64,000 nucleotides of DNA from Bimuria novae-zelandiae CBS 107.79 (Eukaryota; Ascomycota; Dothideomycetes; Pleosporales; Didymosphaeriaceae). The stretch spans positions 23,719 to 87,718 of the forward strand of contig ML976758.1 in the NCBI GenBank assembly GCA_010015655.1, read 5' to 3'. Position 1 is the stretch's first letter. Every line of letters begins with the position of its first letter. The notes under the pieces were generated by a model. That model saw only the letters and a list, made by a program, of their open reading frames with translations. It did no database searches and was not told the DNA's origin. Below, in pieces: positions 22,705-35,083 of the stretch. The translations under genes were made by a program, and so were the position numbers.

Positions 22705-23797
22705 AGCTGCCCGAAAAGCCAACGTGGGCTGAGATTGACGCAGCTCTCAAGGCGCATGCAGATGCAGTCAGGCCATACGATGTCTACGCGCAATGGGCGA
22801 TATAGCAAATCCTCTGGGATTCTCGCTCGCAGAGAGAGTGGGAACTGGAGACTAGGATGATGGAGAAATATATTGCTTCCATTGAACACACTCGGGGGAG
22901 AGACTCTGAGTTTTTGATACCGGCACTCGCACGAGCTGGACGACTGCACTGGAAAGAAACAAAGGACGAAGTGAGCGCTGGGGAGCTAAGTCGCGCATTG
23001 GAGCTGCACGATCGTCACAAACAGAAAGATCCAGACTGCAAGCTTCTCATGGACAAATCGACACTCGTATCTTGTAGAAAGCTGCGTGCGATGGCTTATA
23101 TATTGACTAAAAACCATGACGCTGCGGAATCTGCGCTGGTCGAATTGTTCCCTGTACTCAAAGCCGAAGAAGACGGGTTGAGCTTGGAAGCGCATTACAC
23201 GCAACTACTCACACGGTTGCTGATCAAAGTGTTTATCAAGCAAGGGGTGGAAGGCATTGAACAGTCCTCGGAACGATGAATTGTTCAAAATTGCTACACG
23301 CTGCCTTCGCGATGCGCTCGTTCTCACCGCGATCTATCCTCTCTCCTACGCATATAATCTCAAATCAATCGGTCGCCTACTGAGTCGATCCGGGAAAATC
23401 GAAGACGGCGACATGGCGTTCAGACAGGCAAACACCATCTACGAGGCATGTAGAAGTTCAGGCTCGCCACAACACGATTGTATGTGTGGTCTTTGTAGGA
23501 GATACGGAAGCACATAGACATGGCTTCAAATATTGTGACGGCTGCTCCGACAAGATCGATCTTGACGATCGATGGTTCTTCTACATGTCCTGCAGGGATG
23601 TAGACCTCTGCGCACACTGTTACGGTGGCTCTGGGAAAGGCGAAGACCGTGGGTGGCAGTTTGTGGAGAAAGTTCCAAAGGATGGTCTGAGACACGAATT
23701 CTTCGAGGTCAGGGAAGATGAGAGAGAGGAACGAGTTCCTATGCAGGCATGGATGGCGGATATTACGACGCGATTGACCGCTGATCTTGAGGTTTAA
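22705..23797 (+). pseudogene. TPR-like / ZZ-type zinc finger gene, truncated and frameshifted
   Basis: The plus strand starts abruptly near 22705 with LPEKPTWAEIDAALKAHADA. It continues through an in-frame TAG (22803) to a helical repeat region such as EFLIPALARAGRLHWKE and RALELHDRHKQKDPDCKLL, resembling tetratricopeptide arrays. Near 23260 the frame shifts to ELFKIATRCLRDALVLTAIY. Near 23490 it shifts again to a C-terminal zinc finger with KYCDGC, SCRDVDLCAHCY and a final EDLxL-like tail. Cys spacing C-x2-C ... C-x5-C-x2-C fits a ZZ-type finger. The N-terminal half is missing; the Fot1-like element ends only 31 bp upstream. Function in intact homologues is not known to me. Confidence 0.65.
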
Positions 23798-24301
23798 AGT
23801 TCAAGACATGAAGGTTCTATGTAAACACAGCTAATTCAAGATCTTTGCTTACATCCCAACTTCCTGCTAAAAGTCGCCTAGAAGCCCAAAAATGTGGCTA
23901 GAAACTCACGAACAGATCGCTGCGGGCGAGGATCTGACTCCCAGAACGGCTGGGCGGTCCGACGGTCGAAATGATGGAGGGCACGGTTCAGACGTTTTTG
24001 CCTTGTTCAACCTTGCCAGTTATGAGCGGTTCGCTACAGTTATGCTAACTTAATCCGTCGACCTGCTAACTACACCAGGAAGGAGGCGCCGGAGTAAAAT
24101 TTTCCGCCTGGAGATGGTCAACGGTCGCGGGCTTGGCTGCCCAGGCTTCTGCAACTTCCCCACAGACTGTGGAACCTTGCATTCGTACCCCTCACGACCG
24201 GCTTGAGCGGGTACTGCAGCGTCAAGATCGCCTGTCACGACATATAACTGCGGCATAGCGGCCATTCTCCATGATGTATCGTCCTGCAATCTCTGCTCAC
24301 A
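23798..24301. other. Intergenic, presumed aglC promoter
   Basis: No coding signal is seen. The last few hundred bases must hold the alpha-galactosidase promoter and 5' leader. I recognise no defined operator. Confidence 0.5.
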
Positions 24302-26570
24302 ATGGGTGTCGCTCGTGTGGTCGTTTCGTTGGCATTGCTTGCCGCAGTGTCTGTCGGCCAAGATGGTAGGCTGCTACCCATTCTTGCAGTTTTGGTTTGT
24401 CGATTAACATTGTACAGCTATATCGGCTGAGAGTACCAACTTTACTCTGACCGCTGACAATATGTCTTATCTTTTCCATGTCGACACGGAGTCTGGCGAA
24501 CTGATTTCCGACCATTTCGGTTCCCCAGTCGACGACTTTACCCCAGCGGCATTCGTACTGCCGTGGGGCTGGCACGACAATTTGGCGAATTTGCGGAGAG
24601 AATTCCCCGATATCGGCCGGAGTGATCCCCGGTTGCCTGCAATCCATATACAGCACGCAGATGGAAACACAGTGTCTGCGTTACTCTACCAATCGCACGA
24701 AGTAACACAAGGGAAACCAGTGCTACCAGGTCTCCCTGCTACCTACGGGAACGAGAGCGATGTGTCGACTCTGGCGGTGCGATTATACGATAACGTATCA
24801 GATGTCTCAGCAGTGCTTTCCTACTCGATATTTCCCAAATACAACGCCGTCGCTAGAAGCTTCAGCATCATCAATAATGGATCCAGTGACATTGTCATCA
24901 ATAGAGCAGCGAGCTTCAGCACCGATTTCCCGAATTTGGACCTGGATCTAATTGAGGTCCAAGGCGACTGGTCACATGAGTTCAATCGGGTGAAGAGGAG
25001 AGTCGACTATGGCGAGACTACGATTCGGAGTACTGAGGGTTATTCCTCCCATCTATCCAATCCTTTCATAGCTTTGATGCCCCCCAGCACCACCGAAAGT
25101 TCTGGCGAAGTATGGGGCTTCAATTTGGTCTGGACCGGAAGCTTCGAGGCCACGACTGAAAGGTTTTCAAACGGCTTTGTCCGCGTACTCCTTGGGCTCA
25201 ACTCTCTGCATACCAGTATCAAGGTGCAACCAGGCGAATCGTTTCAGTCACCTGAAGCAGTTGCGTTATATTCCACTGAAGGTGTGGGAGGCATGTCACG
25301 CTCATTCCATGAACTATACAAGAATCATCTATCTCGATCGAAGTTCACGCACCAGACGCGGCCTATCTTGCTTAACTCCTGGGAAGGTCTCGGGTTCGAG
25401 ATCAACCAGACCTCCCTAGTCAGACTAGCGGGCGAAGCGGTAGAGCTCGGCATTCAGCTCTTCGTCAATGACGATGGATGGTTTGGCGAAAAGTATCCAC
25501 GTAACAACGACTCATTGGGGCTCGGAGACTGGACACCAAATCCTCAGTACTTCCCCGATGGTCTTAGGCCGTATGTTGCAGACGTCAACAACTTCACTGT
25601 TCTAAACTCGTCGGAGCCTCTTCAATTCGGTATCTGGGTCGAGCCTGAGATGGTCAATCCAAACAGTACGCTCTATCAAGAGCATCCCGACTGGGTTCTG
25701 CATGCGAGCACACATGCCAGGTCCCTTACCAGAAACCAGCTCGTACTCAACGTGGGCTTACCAGAAGTACAAGACTTCATCATCAGCACAGTGTCGGGGC
25801 TCCTCGACTCTGCCAACATCCAGTATGTCAAATGGGACAACAACCGCGCAATGCACGAGCTCTCGCACCCATCGGATGAATACAAATATATCCTTGGACT
25901 CTACCATGTCATTGAGAATCTTACGACGCGCTATCCTGACGTCCTGTGGGAAGGATGCGCCTCCGGTGGTGGTCGCTTTGATGCTGGGCTGCTTCATTAC
26001 TGGCCTCAGCATTGGACTTCGGACAACACCGATGCAAGCGACCGCCTGACGATTCAGCTGGGCACTTCACTCGTATACCCGCCTTCAGCAATGGGCTGTC
26101 ACATCTCCAAAGCACCCAACGGCTTCAACCAGCGCAACATCAGCATCGAGTTCCGCGGGCACGTAGCAATGATGTGCGGCAGCTTCGGCTTGGAGCTCAA
26201 CCCGGAGGAACTTACTGAACACGAAGCCGCAGCCATACCGTCCATTATGGCAGAAGCCAAGAGGGTCAATCCCGTCGTTATCTCTGGCGAATTCTACCGC
26301 CTGGCGCTACCGGATTACACGCCTTGGCCCGCAACGCAATTTGTTTCTGCGGATGGAAGCGAGAGCGTAGTCTTTGCGTTCCAGCAAAAGTACACTGTGA
26401 AGCCTGCCGCGCCGCCTGTCAAACTGCAGGGGCTTGATCCCAAGGCGAGGTACTTCAACGATTTGGATAATGGGACGTATACGGGTGCTACTTATATGAA
26501 TGGGGGTTTGAACATTCAATGGGATAGGGCGGACTATCAGAGTAAGATGATATGGTTGACGAAGCAGTAG
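24302..26570 (+). CDS. aglC: Secreted alpha-galactosidase, GH36 (AglC type)
   Basis: Two exons, 24302-24365 and 24418-26570, give 738 residues. The intron has GTAGGC and TACAG ends and keeps frame. Exon 1 encodes a signal peptide (MGVARVVVSLALLAAVSVGQ), so the enzyme is secreted. It hydrolyses terminal alpha-1,6-galactose from melibiose, raffinose and galactomannan oligosaccharides. GH36 landmarks are NDDGWFGEKYPRNNDSLGLG, GIWVEPEMVNPNS, HPDWVLH, KWDNNR with the expected nucleophile Asp495, WEGCASGGGRFD, and SDNTDA with the expected acid/base Asp557. Length agrees with fungal AglC (about 750). Many N-glycosylation sequons are present. There are no breaks and the gene looks functional. It is convergent with the Zn2Cys6 gene downstream; whether that factor regulates it is unknown. 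Confidence 0.95.
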
Positions 26571-27422
26571 GAATTCACAGGAAGTGATACGTTAGAAAAG
26601 GGTTAAGCAGATTCGTGTAATCCAAAGTTCGATTGCTTCTGCCCTAGATATCGATACAACCATAGCAACACATATCAATCAAACATTTTAATCATTTTTA
26701 TGGTCAGGGTCTCTCCTTTTCAATGGTACAGGCTTCAAATAAGGCGCAGGCGCTGCAGACGTAGCCGCCTTTCCGGTGGTTGTTGATGTAGTGGCGACGC
26801 TCAAATCTCTTCGGTGGAAAGACTTCTCAGGATCTCCTGAGCCGATAGAAACCGGTAAGACGACGACATGGAAGGCGTCCATACCTGCCTACTCGTCATT
26901 ATCATCGATTTCCCAAACCATCCTGCTCGTCCCCTTGCCAGCCATCCTCATCCTCCGCTATATTACCCGTCGCGCTCCAATGATGCGCATCGTCCTTCGC
27001 ATCTTTGGGCAACTACTCCAGGATGCTCAATCCTATTGCATGCGTGCGAAAACCTGGACCAGACCGAAATGCAGGGAGGTCGAGTACTATTCCTTGCCTG
27101 TAACTGTGGTCGCTTACAGAGCGCCTCGTCACGTCCAAAGCTGGGTGGTTGAGAGACGCCCGACATGCTCGAGAATCTGCGTTCGATGAGACTATAAAAG
27201 TGCTGGCTTCTTCAGCGTCCAAGGAGATTCCCTGCTGTAGCTTGCTTGTGCCATGGTCTCAATCTCCCAGGATATTGTGAATGAATGCGCACGTCGTCGA
27301 TGATCGGTCCTGCGGCACGCATCTTCTCCGCCCCGAGACGACACAGGCCAAATCGTCGGGATTCAGCTGCCGCCTGCCTTCCCAATTTCGTACATCAATA
27401 ACCTCAGGCGCCTGCAAGGGTA
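26571..27422. other. Intergenic between convergent genes
   Basis: Shared 3' region of aglC and the Zn2Cys6 factor. Overlapping short frames exist on both strands (for example 26776-27189 plus and 26963-27166 minus) but none has a recognisable domain, so I leave them uncalled. A small multi-exon gene cannot be excluded. Confidence 0.45.
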
Positions 27423-29056
27423 CTATTCCAACTGTTCGACCTCTGCCCACGCCACCGTCTTAAAAAAGTCGTCCCAATGGGTGCGAAACAGAGGCTCACC
27501 ATGCGGTAAGTCCAGCCATAGAACCCTCTTGATTTGTAAGAATACGTCTTCCCACCCGTTCAGCGCCAATGAGGCAGCAATAGTGCCGGCTCGACTAGCA
27601 AACCATTGGTAGTCGGCAGTTCCAGTCGCAGCGACCAGACCAATGGCACAGAGCCACACATCGAGCGCATCGTAAATGCGAAAGTTCGAATCGAGTTGTT
27701 CAAGATGGGATGTATATTGAGTGACGATGTCTTGGAGTATGACGGCATGAGAGTAGTATGTCGGTCCTTGAATGATGAACATGTATAGTACCAGCGCGAG
27801 GCGGATGGAATTCGAATACGGCGATGCTGGAGGTGCTTGAGGATCGGGAGAGATGGAGAATAGACGGTGAATGACGAAAATGGCCAGGTCGTGAAGATGT
27901 GTCGGTGCCAGTGGCGTGCGATTTGCTCGGTGGAAGACGTTTCGCAAACACATGAAGACGTTTTTGGTGCTCATATCCAAATCGTCGTCACTTGCACACC
28001 ATGTATTCCCGTCACTGGTAAAGGATTCCAGTTGCCACTCCGGAATAGGCGGTACGCCGCTCCCTGTCCCGGGGTCATCTTGTGCCTCGAATTGAGGCTG
28101 CCGCATCACGAGCATTGATACCCTGTCGACGCATCAGCATTATATCGGAGCAATTATGAGAATGACCCACCAACTCACCATCCTCGCTGTCAGAGGACTT
28201 GTTTGCCGCACTGCACTGATGCCACCCCTCATATTTACAAGCCGTCGGACACCATCGACATGCATCTGACCTACCTTGACATTGCCCTTGCCGAACTAGA
28301 ATGGTTCTATTAGTATATGTCTATTTGTATAGGGGAAATAGGCCAATGGGGTATGAGAGCTCACTTCTATAGCCGCAAGCGTGATAACAGAGTTCATGGT
28401 GCCGTCTTGCACAGCTAGCGATGTATCCTCGACTTTCCTTCGCAGAAGGGCGACAGAGTCAGCCATCAGCAGTTCCGATGTCTGGAAGCCTTTCTGGGCC
28501 CACAGCTCTTCGTCGAGACATGCTGTTTGGAGCGAAACGTGGAATAGTGCTGGATCTCGCAATGCAAGCGGCCTGCGTGGTAAGCAGATGGTGAGGACAA
28601 GTCCTTATCAAGGATCTTGAGAAACTTACCACCATGATATCAAGAAAGGATTGGATGTAGTGCTAAGATCCAGAGGGTAATATTGAAACGCGATTTTGTG
28701 CAGAACTAGGCTGTTCAGTTAAGAGCTGATACAATGGCATCAAGATATCTCATACAAGTGTGAATGAGTCGCTGGACGTGTTCCCGGGGAAGTCGGGTCT
28801 GTGGGTAAGTGTCGAAGGGGTCCAGGTCGAGCGACCCAGGTCGGTAGTGGGTTAACGTGCCTGATGATCCCTCAGAAGACGACATATTGTTACCATGGTG
28901 CCACTCTAGGACTCCCGGGAACCCGGTCGAGGGTTCATTGGCATAGGAGCATTTGAGTTTCCGCTTTCTGCAACGCGAGCAACGTGGCAATTGGAGATCG
29001 CAACCGAGCTTTGACTTGGCACATGCGGCACACGATCTGCGAAGCGTTTGGCCCAT
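27423..29056 (-). CDS. Zn2Cys6 transcription factor with fungal-specific C-terminal domain
   Basis: Five exons on the minus strand fit phase and splice signals: 29056-28756, 28705-28630, 28572-28365, 28295-28171 and 28122-27423, giving 469 residues. The N-terminus has the binuclear cluster C-x2-C-x6-C-x6-C-x2-C-x6-C (Cys9 to Cys36), which contacts CGG-type DNA half sites. The rest resembles the fungal transcription factor regulatory region: LDPFDTYP, YYPLDLSTTSNPFLISWW, LALRDPALFHVSLQTACLD, GQMHVDGVRRLVNMRGGI and PLTARMVSWVSMLVMRQPQF. In-frame ATGs at 29155 and 29200 are alternative starts; I chose 29056 because it directly precedes the zinc cluster. Target genes are unknown. Confidence 0.85.
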
Positions 29057-29752
29057 TGCGACGCGATCAAGCGCATGCGTCTTGTCTCTTGAGTGCGAGT
29101 TTTCGGGATTAAAGATGGTAGTAGAGGCGGATGGTACGAGATGCGCTTCACCCATGTCCGTAGGGATGGCGCTTAGACAAGAAATGACTAGGCCTTTCAT
29201 CGGTTCGCGCGTTGCGTCCGCATGATCACCCAATCGCGAGCTTGAACACACTCACTATACCTATCTAGGCATCGGAGGTTAGTCTGTTCTGGGAACCACC
29301 TCGGGAAAACGACTCGCCCTTCAAGATGACCACTTTACGATTACGTAGAATGTTGCGGATTTTCGGATTCCCAAATAAACACCTCTACCTATCTACTGGT
29401 TTGATTTAATATCTAGATATGATTTCGCAGGCAAAATGCCTACCTCCCGGAAATCACATCATGGCGAATCACATCAACTCACGCCCCACATTTAAAGACG
29501 TTTTCCTTGGGCACGCGCGAAACACGAAAACATACTGAATTCAGGACTACCTAAAGTGACCTCCAAACAACTTGAGCGAGCATCGTCCCACGATGCCTAT
29601 TCACTCAAAGACCAAGGAAAAGACCCCATAACTCTGCAATTGGGTGGTGCGGACGTGCGGTGGACTTTCTCTTACGAAGCGACCCGATGCACTTCACTCG
29701 ATCAACCCCGTTTCCAACCATTTCGACTCCAACATGCACGCATTTGCGTCGC
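29057..29752. other. Intergenic: Zn2Cys6 promoter and VWA gene 3' region
   Basis: Both neighbours are on the minus strand, so this holds the 3' end of the VWA gene and the upstream region of the factor. No further gene was recognised. Confidence 0.5.
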
Positions 29753-32209
29753 CTAGTAGCGGCCACCCGGTGGAGGAGCGCCGTACTGGGGCTGGCCAGG
29801 GTACCCTCCTGGACCACCCTGTGGCGGGCGGCCTTGCTGATATTGACCCTGACCCTGAGGCGGATAACCTTGGCCCTGAGGAGGATAACCCTGACCTTGA
29901 GGCGGCTGGCCGTAACCTTGTTGGGGTGGGTATCCTTGACCTGGGGGCGGCTGGCCGTAGGGAGTGCCGCCCGGTGGTCCTCCGCCGTATTGCTGGGGAG
30001 GACCTCCGTATCCGGATCCATGAGCTGGTCGGTTGGTCTTTTGATCCTGGGTGTCGTAGCTGGAATCGATGGCACCGAGGAGTAACTTTAAGATCCACAT
30101 GTCGGGGGTTAGGTCGACTGGAGGATTCGCCCGTGACATTTCCTCTTGCTCATTCTCGAAGTCTGTATACTGTTAGGCAATGCGAGCTTTTAGAATCTTG
30201 AGGTCTGATACTTACTTGACGTGCAATCAATGAACTTATCCAGTTGCGGGTCCTCGTCGAGCTTTCCTAGAAATTGGCGTGCAGCCTGATCATTGCCCAC
30301 CTGGGCAAATTGGAATGCAATACCACCAGGTGGTAGTGATTGAACGGCCTTGTTGATGACTTCGAAGACCTTATTCTGGGGCTCACCAGCCGGCTGTCCG
30401 TCGGTGACGGATAGGACAAGTACAGGCTTCCTGAATTGACCCGCGCGAGCCTTCCCGATGAGATCGTCGATGACCTTCTTCTCCAAGCTGGTTCCCATAG
30501 GTGTCAGACCCTTGAATTGCACGCCCCTCATAAGGCTTTCAATCTGAGCTTCCTGGGCTATGTGGTCACCCATGCCTGGAGCCAAATTCGTGTTCATGAA
30601 TCGGATATTGATGCCGTCGGCATCGAACAGCGTGGCGGCGAAAGCAACTCGCTCGAGAATAAGTCGCAGGTCCTTGATCCGCTCGCCATTTTCTTCGAAG
30701 GCCATCGACCCAGAATCATCTATGACCTCATGAGCGCTTGTAAATTTACATACGAGGTATTGTGTACCTACCGATATACAGCACAATGTCGTATAGCGCG
30801 AGCTTTACGACATCATTAGCCAGCTCCTTGGGGAGCCTCCATCGCTGAATGACTTGGCTGATGAGCTGAGGAGCTTTCTGGGCAATCTGGTCGATGACAG
30901 GCGAGCCTGGTGGGTAGAAGCTCTGGAGGTTTTTCTCTTGAATGCATGTCTGCAAGAGCTGGCGGTACGCAGCCGCATCGCCCGGTGGTCCCTGGAATGC
31001 GCTCGTCAGCGGCGCTCACCAACTTCATCAGTTGAAAAGCTCACCTGTTGCTGTGGAGCGCCTCCGTATTGGCCACCTGGGGGTGGAGCGCCGTACTGCT
31101 GGCCCGGTGGAGCGCCTTGCGCAGGTTGACCCTGCAGTCCGCTTGTTAGTAGGTACTCAAATGCGCTTCAAACAGCGCGCAAGCTCCGCTTCATAAATAA
31201 TTCACGTCCATCAGGAACAGTGTGGAGCGAGCAGTTCGTGACAAGCAGTGCCTAGGATATTACGGACATATGGGTTCCCATAAGACGGCGCTGGCTGGCC
31301 ATATTGGTTCTGTGCATAGGGTTGTGGTTGCTGTTGTTGGTACGGCTGCTGTTGTTGATATTGATTCGGTTGGCCATACGGTTGTTGATACATTTGGTTC
31401 TGTTGCTGGCCTGGGTAGGGCGACTGCGGTTGGCCTGGCGGCGGAGGTGGAGGTGGCCTGTTGTATCCAGACTGCGACTGAGGATACGGTGAATGCGAGC
31501 CGTAGGGTGTCTGGCTCGTTGCGGGAGAGTAGGGCGGTGAGAAGGGCGGATGGCCGGAGGCTGGACGATACGGCGGTGGGGCGGGCGGGTTCCCTGGCGG
31601 CATAGAAGACTGATAGCGGTTGTTATTAGGGGCGTAATTGTACGGTTGCTGGCCGCCGTAGTACGCCATGGTGATGGATGCAGAACACAGCAGGCTTGCG
31701 TGGTTCAGAACAAGGCGCACAAAGGGTTGCAGTCGTCTGGATCCGGGCACAAGGTCCAAAGAGAAGCGATGGCAAAGAATACACGCGTCGCACGGAGGCT
31801 GGCGCAGGACCGGGTGGCGTGAAGGTGGTGAAAGGCCGATGATGATGATGATGACGATGAAAGGGCATGCGACACAACAGAAAAGCTTACCTGTGGCGGG
31901 GCCCCTCCTGGGTAGGCCTGATACGATGATTGCTGCCCAGGCTGAGAAAGCACCGGTTAGCACGGCCTCGTGCTTCACGACAGACAAACTGCGAGGTGGA
32001 CAGGAAGACTCACGTATCCGCCGGCTCCGCCTGGGGCTTGGCCCTGGGGAGGGTATCCGCCTCCTGGTGCGCCGCCCTGCGCTGCGGCGAGTTTACTTGC
32101 AAGCTGTTGCGTGCTGTTAGCACCGAGCACGATGACGTTCCGGTGCCTGACCGAGGGGCAAGGAGGGGTAGGTGCTTCTTCTGTTGCGAGCGCGACGACT
32201 TACACCCAT
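29753..32209 (-). CDS. VWA-domain protein with Pro/Gln/Gly-rich N- and C-terminal tails
   Basis: Minus-strand exons in matching phase: 32209-32204 (Met-Gly), 32103-32014, 31941-31891, a Pro/Gln-rich segment within 31669-31268, 31131-31045, 30991-30772, 30719-30216 and 30162-29753. After the low-complexity N-terminus comes a helical region (DAAAYRQLLQTCIQEKNLQ to DVVKLALYDIVLYI). The von Willebrand A domain follows, opening with the metal-site motif DDSGSM and continuing with FDADGINIRFMN, LTPMGTSLEKKVIDD and LVLSVTDGQPAGEP. DPQLDKFIDCTSN ends the domain. The tail is rich in GYPPQGQ repeats. The domain suggests metal-dependent protein binding, as in copine-like fungal proteins; the biological role is not known to me. 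The exon around 31669-31268 is the uncertain part. Confidence 0.75.
31268..31669 (-). CDS. Pro/Gln-rich exon of the VWA gene, internal or alternative first exon
   Basis: The segment starts with a well-placed ATG (CACCATGGCG, 31669) and encodes MAYYGGQQPYNYAPNNN followed by Pro/Gln/Tyr repeats such as YQQPYGQPNQYQQQQPYQQQ. Reading stays in phase 0 up to NPY at 31268 and could splice to the exon at 31131. As an internal exon it would need an acceptor such as GGCCAG before QPYNY, which has a weak pyrimidine tract. As a first exon it implies a second promoter. If read through, it would end at 31211. Confidence 0.5.
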
Positions 32210-35083
32210 GGCTGAAGCTGCTGGTTGCTGATTTGGATAATCTAAAGCTGTAGCAAGGCTGTGAAGATGGTTATCGCACGTTAGAAAGTGAACGTGGATA
32301 AATAGCAGCGAAGAGAAGGGTCAACTGGTGAGAAGCTGAGCCTGCGCCACCTGCCCCTCCATAAGCGACTGCCCAACCAACCATTGGCTCACCATTCACT
32401 CTTGCCCCCTTGCTTGCAGACACAGCTGTCACCCAACGTTCCCAACCGGTAACGATTTGAGGCTGAGCATCACGTCAGGAGCGTTTGGGCACACCGTGTG
32501 CGATTTGCATCGGGTGGGGTCCGTAGTCTGATGAACGAGCGGGGTCCTGCAGAGAGTGTACAGCAAGTAGCATCCTCCCCAGACATTGGGCCATCATTTT
32601 GTTGACACGTTGCATGACAATCTATGCCCTAAGCTCCCTCTCTGCAGTCTTCTACTTTCATGGGCATCCTTGCAGGGGTTTGAGGAACACACAGCCACAC
32701 TGTCCCCACAGTGCTGCGCCATCGACGTTTTGATCTACGTAGGGCTCACGCCGAACAGCCGGCCGTAATCACAATCATTATGTCAAAAATTACGCCTAGA
32801 AATTTACATAACGTGTGACGGTTGCTAGCACCCGAATAGTCCCTGCCCGTCCAACACGCTGACCGCGTCGTCACAAGATACCTAGGTAGCACTCACGGGC
32901 ACGAACAAGCTTCATCTGTGGTTATGGGTATGTCTGAATTCTTATATAATATCTTTTATCAAGTACAGGTACTTTCTCCTGCTTGACTACGGTTCTTCTT
33001 CTCAAAGTGGACTTCGGGCATAACATCCACTGCACAGTTAGGAGCATCAGACCCCTCGTGGATCCCTCCCAACCATCGACGTGCATCATTTTACTGAAAA
33101 TGTCGGCCCTGCATTCATCTTAGCGCGATTGACACTTTCACTCGTAACATAAAACCAGTGTTCGAGGTTGCTAAGCCGGGCTAGGTACCGCCAACCTCGG
33201 GAAGACCAAGCCGTGCTAGACATGAAAAATCCTCAACGTTCAGTGAAAACACAGATGCCGATATGCTGACGGAAGTAATGCTTGAACTGAGCGCTCAGCC
33301 TCAACGAAGAGAGGTCGTCCTCTGCCATCCGATGGCCGAAAATTGCGTAATAACCAAGCCTTAATTTTTATAACTCTCCGCCCAACAGACATAACGTGAT
33401 GCAGCTTGCTACAAGCCCGAAACGCCATCTCTTGCTTAGAAGTGGCCAATAGAGAGTATACGGTGAGCGGCTGTGCATAAAGCCAGTGGTGAGTCAGTCC
33501 TAGGTCAGCCTTTGGGGTAGCTTCGCCGTGCGCGTTTGCTTTCTTGTGGCGATCTTTGTGTCCATAGTGGATGGTCCTGGTTCCCAAAGACGTGTTCTCG
33601 ATCGCTACGAGTACTCTTGTGGAGGGGTCCGTGTGCCTACGTCATTGTGCTGGCGTGCCTTAGGTTCCCACTCGGTCGGCTCGTCCCGCGCTGTCATCTG
33701 CCATCCTACCCATGGTATCAAGTCTTTCCGTGGTTTCGATTCGTCATTCCGTGCTGGCCATTATCAATGTCGGAAGTTCCGGGTACCAGGTTGAGCCTCT
33801 GGTAGTGATTATATAAAAAAAGGCGAATATTACAGATGTTGCGTCGAGAGAATGATAGAGTCGGAGAAGTGTGGCCTGCTAAACCAGAAATGGAAGACGG
33901 ACGGTAAGCCCCGGTGCACATCCGGCAAACGATCTGCTCTGCAATTGATAATTGGGGGAAACGGCGGACGTCGCATTGCAGAGTACGCATTCTACCTCAC
34001 TTTCAGTCCTTCCCAGAGTTCCTCTGATGTAAGCTACACATCTTCCTAAGCCGGTTACTGCAAGTTTAGCGTACGTTACCTTCTGCACATATGAGCCCAC
34101 TCTTGCAGCCGCGAAGTCCTCTTTAAGATGGAATTTGAAGCTAGTTGGGGAAATAAGCCACGCCACGTTGTTAAGTGGTCAAGGCAAGACGAACCGTCGT
34201 TCTTTAAACGTGCGGGATTGTATGGCGCTAAGGGACACTTTGCATCATATCGCGCAACGCTCCGTTGAGACTTGAGAAACGTAAGACTGAGCAAAGCGCC
34301 CTTGTAATCCTGATTCATGGAGGGGGCATGAACGCAAGGCGTTCGAATTTCGGAGATGCTGGCCGCTGAGTTTCAATTTGTCGCTTGCTGAGGAAGCGGG
34401 CCAGTCCACGGCACGGGCGTACACGGGCCGCACATCGCTCCAAACCCAGCCGTGATATCCCACGTCATTGATCCTACGTGGGAGGACAATGATTGCGAGT
34501 TTCATGCCTTTTAGCTGAGCCTTTCGAATTGCTCCACCCATGGTGCAAAAGATGACCTATGGGTGCAGTGATCCCAGCGTGGCATCGCGGTCGAAATTGT
34601 GGAAACGGGGAGGCACTTTGCTGCGCGAAAGAAGACCGTCGGGATGCTGCGTGTAAATATTCTGCGCAGGTTGCCGTTCTTGCTGACGGGCCGTCGTTCG
34701 CAGACACCAAAATGTAAGACCTGCCTCGGGAATCCGCAACAATGTGGAATAGAGAAGGGATCCCACTGTGCCAAGGATGAGCCTGTCTCTCCCAATCCAA
34801 CATGGTGCAGTGTGTTTAACCATAGTCTCTAGTCGAAACAACGGTAGCGCGGACACAAGCTCTTGCGGAACACGGCCCGTTATATGGATTCTTGACGGGT
34901 GTGCCACGGACAAGCCATGTCTTTGCGAACAATGATAATATACGAAACAAGACAAGGCCACTGTTGAAAAGAGGTCCAAATGTATTTTCGCGGCAAGCCG
35001 AAATCTAATACCTCATCTAAAGGTGGGACCTATGCCCGGGGAATCGTACTAGGAAAACAACGCTTCGTCTCGTATTCATCGTG
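32210..35083. other. Long intergenic region without a recognised gene
   Basis: It separates the VWA gene start from the RSR1 3' end. The first 300 bp or so form the VWA promoter and leader; a pyrimidine-rich leader ends just before ATG 32209. Many overlapping frames under 140 codons occur on both strands (for example 34557-34979 minus), with no recognisable domain. No transposon signature is visible. Confidence 0.45.

Noticed and set aside
23484..23503. A 19-bp GTATGT...TAG stretch as an intron in the ZZ-finger gene
   Set aside because: Far too short for a spliceosomal intron, and joining its ends creates a stop; a frameshift in a pseudogene is simpler.
24462..26570. Start of alpha-galactosidase at the internal ATG 24462
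   Set aside because: A preceding exon with a clear signal peptide splices in frame at 24365/24418, so the longer model is better.
29605..30201. Several long frames on both strands at the VWA 3' end
   Set aside because: The GGTTACCCTCC-type repeats are open in many frames; only the minus-strand frame that splices from the VWA domain has support.
31222..31605. Plus-strand frame of 127 codons opposite the VWA gene
   Set aside because: It is the shadow of the repetitive Pro/Gln exon on the other strand; its Val/Gly-rich product follows from the repeats.
34557..34979. 140-codon minus-strand frame in the VWA-RSR1 interval
   Set aside because: Overlaps other frames of similar length and has no recognisable motif; not enough for a gene call.
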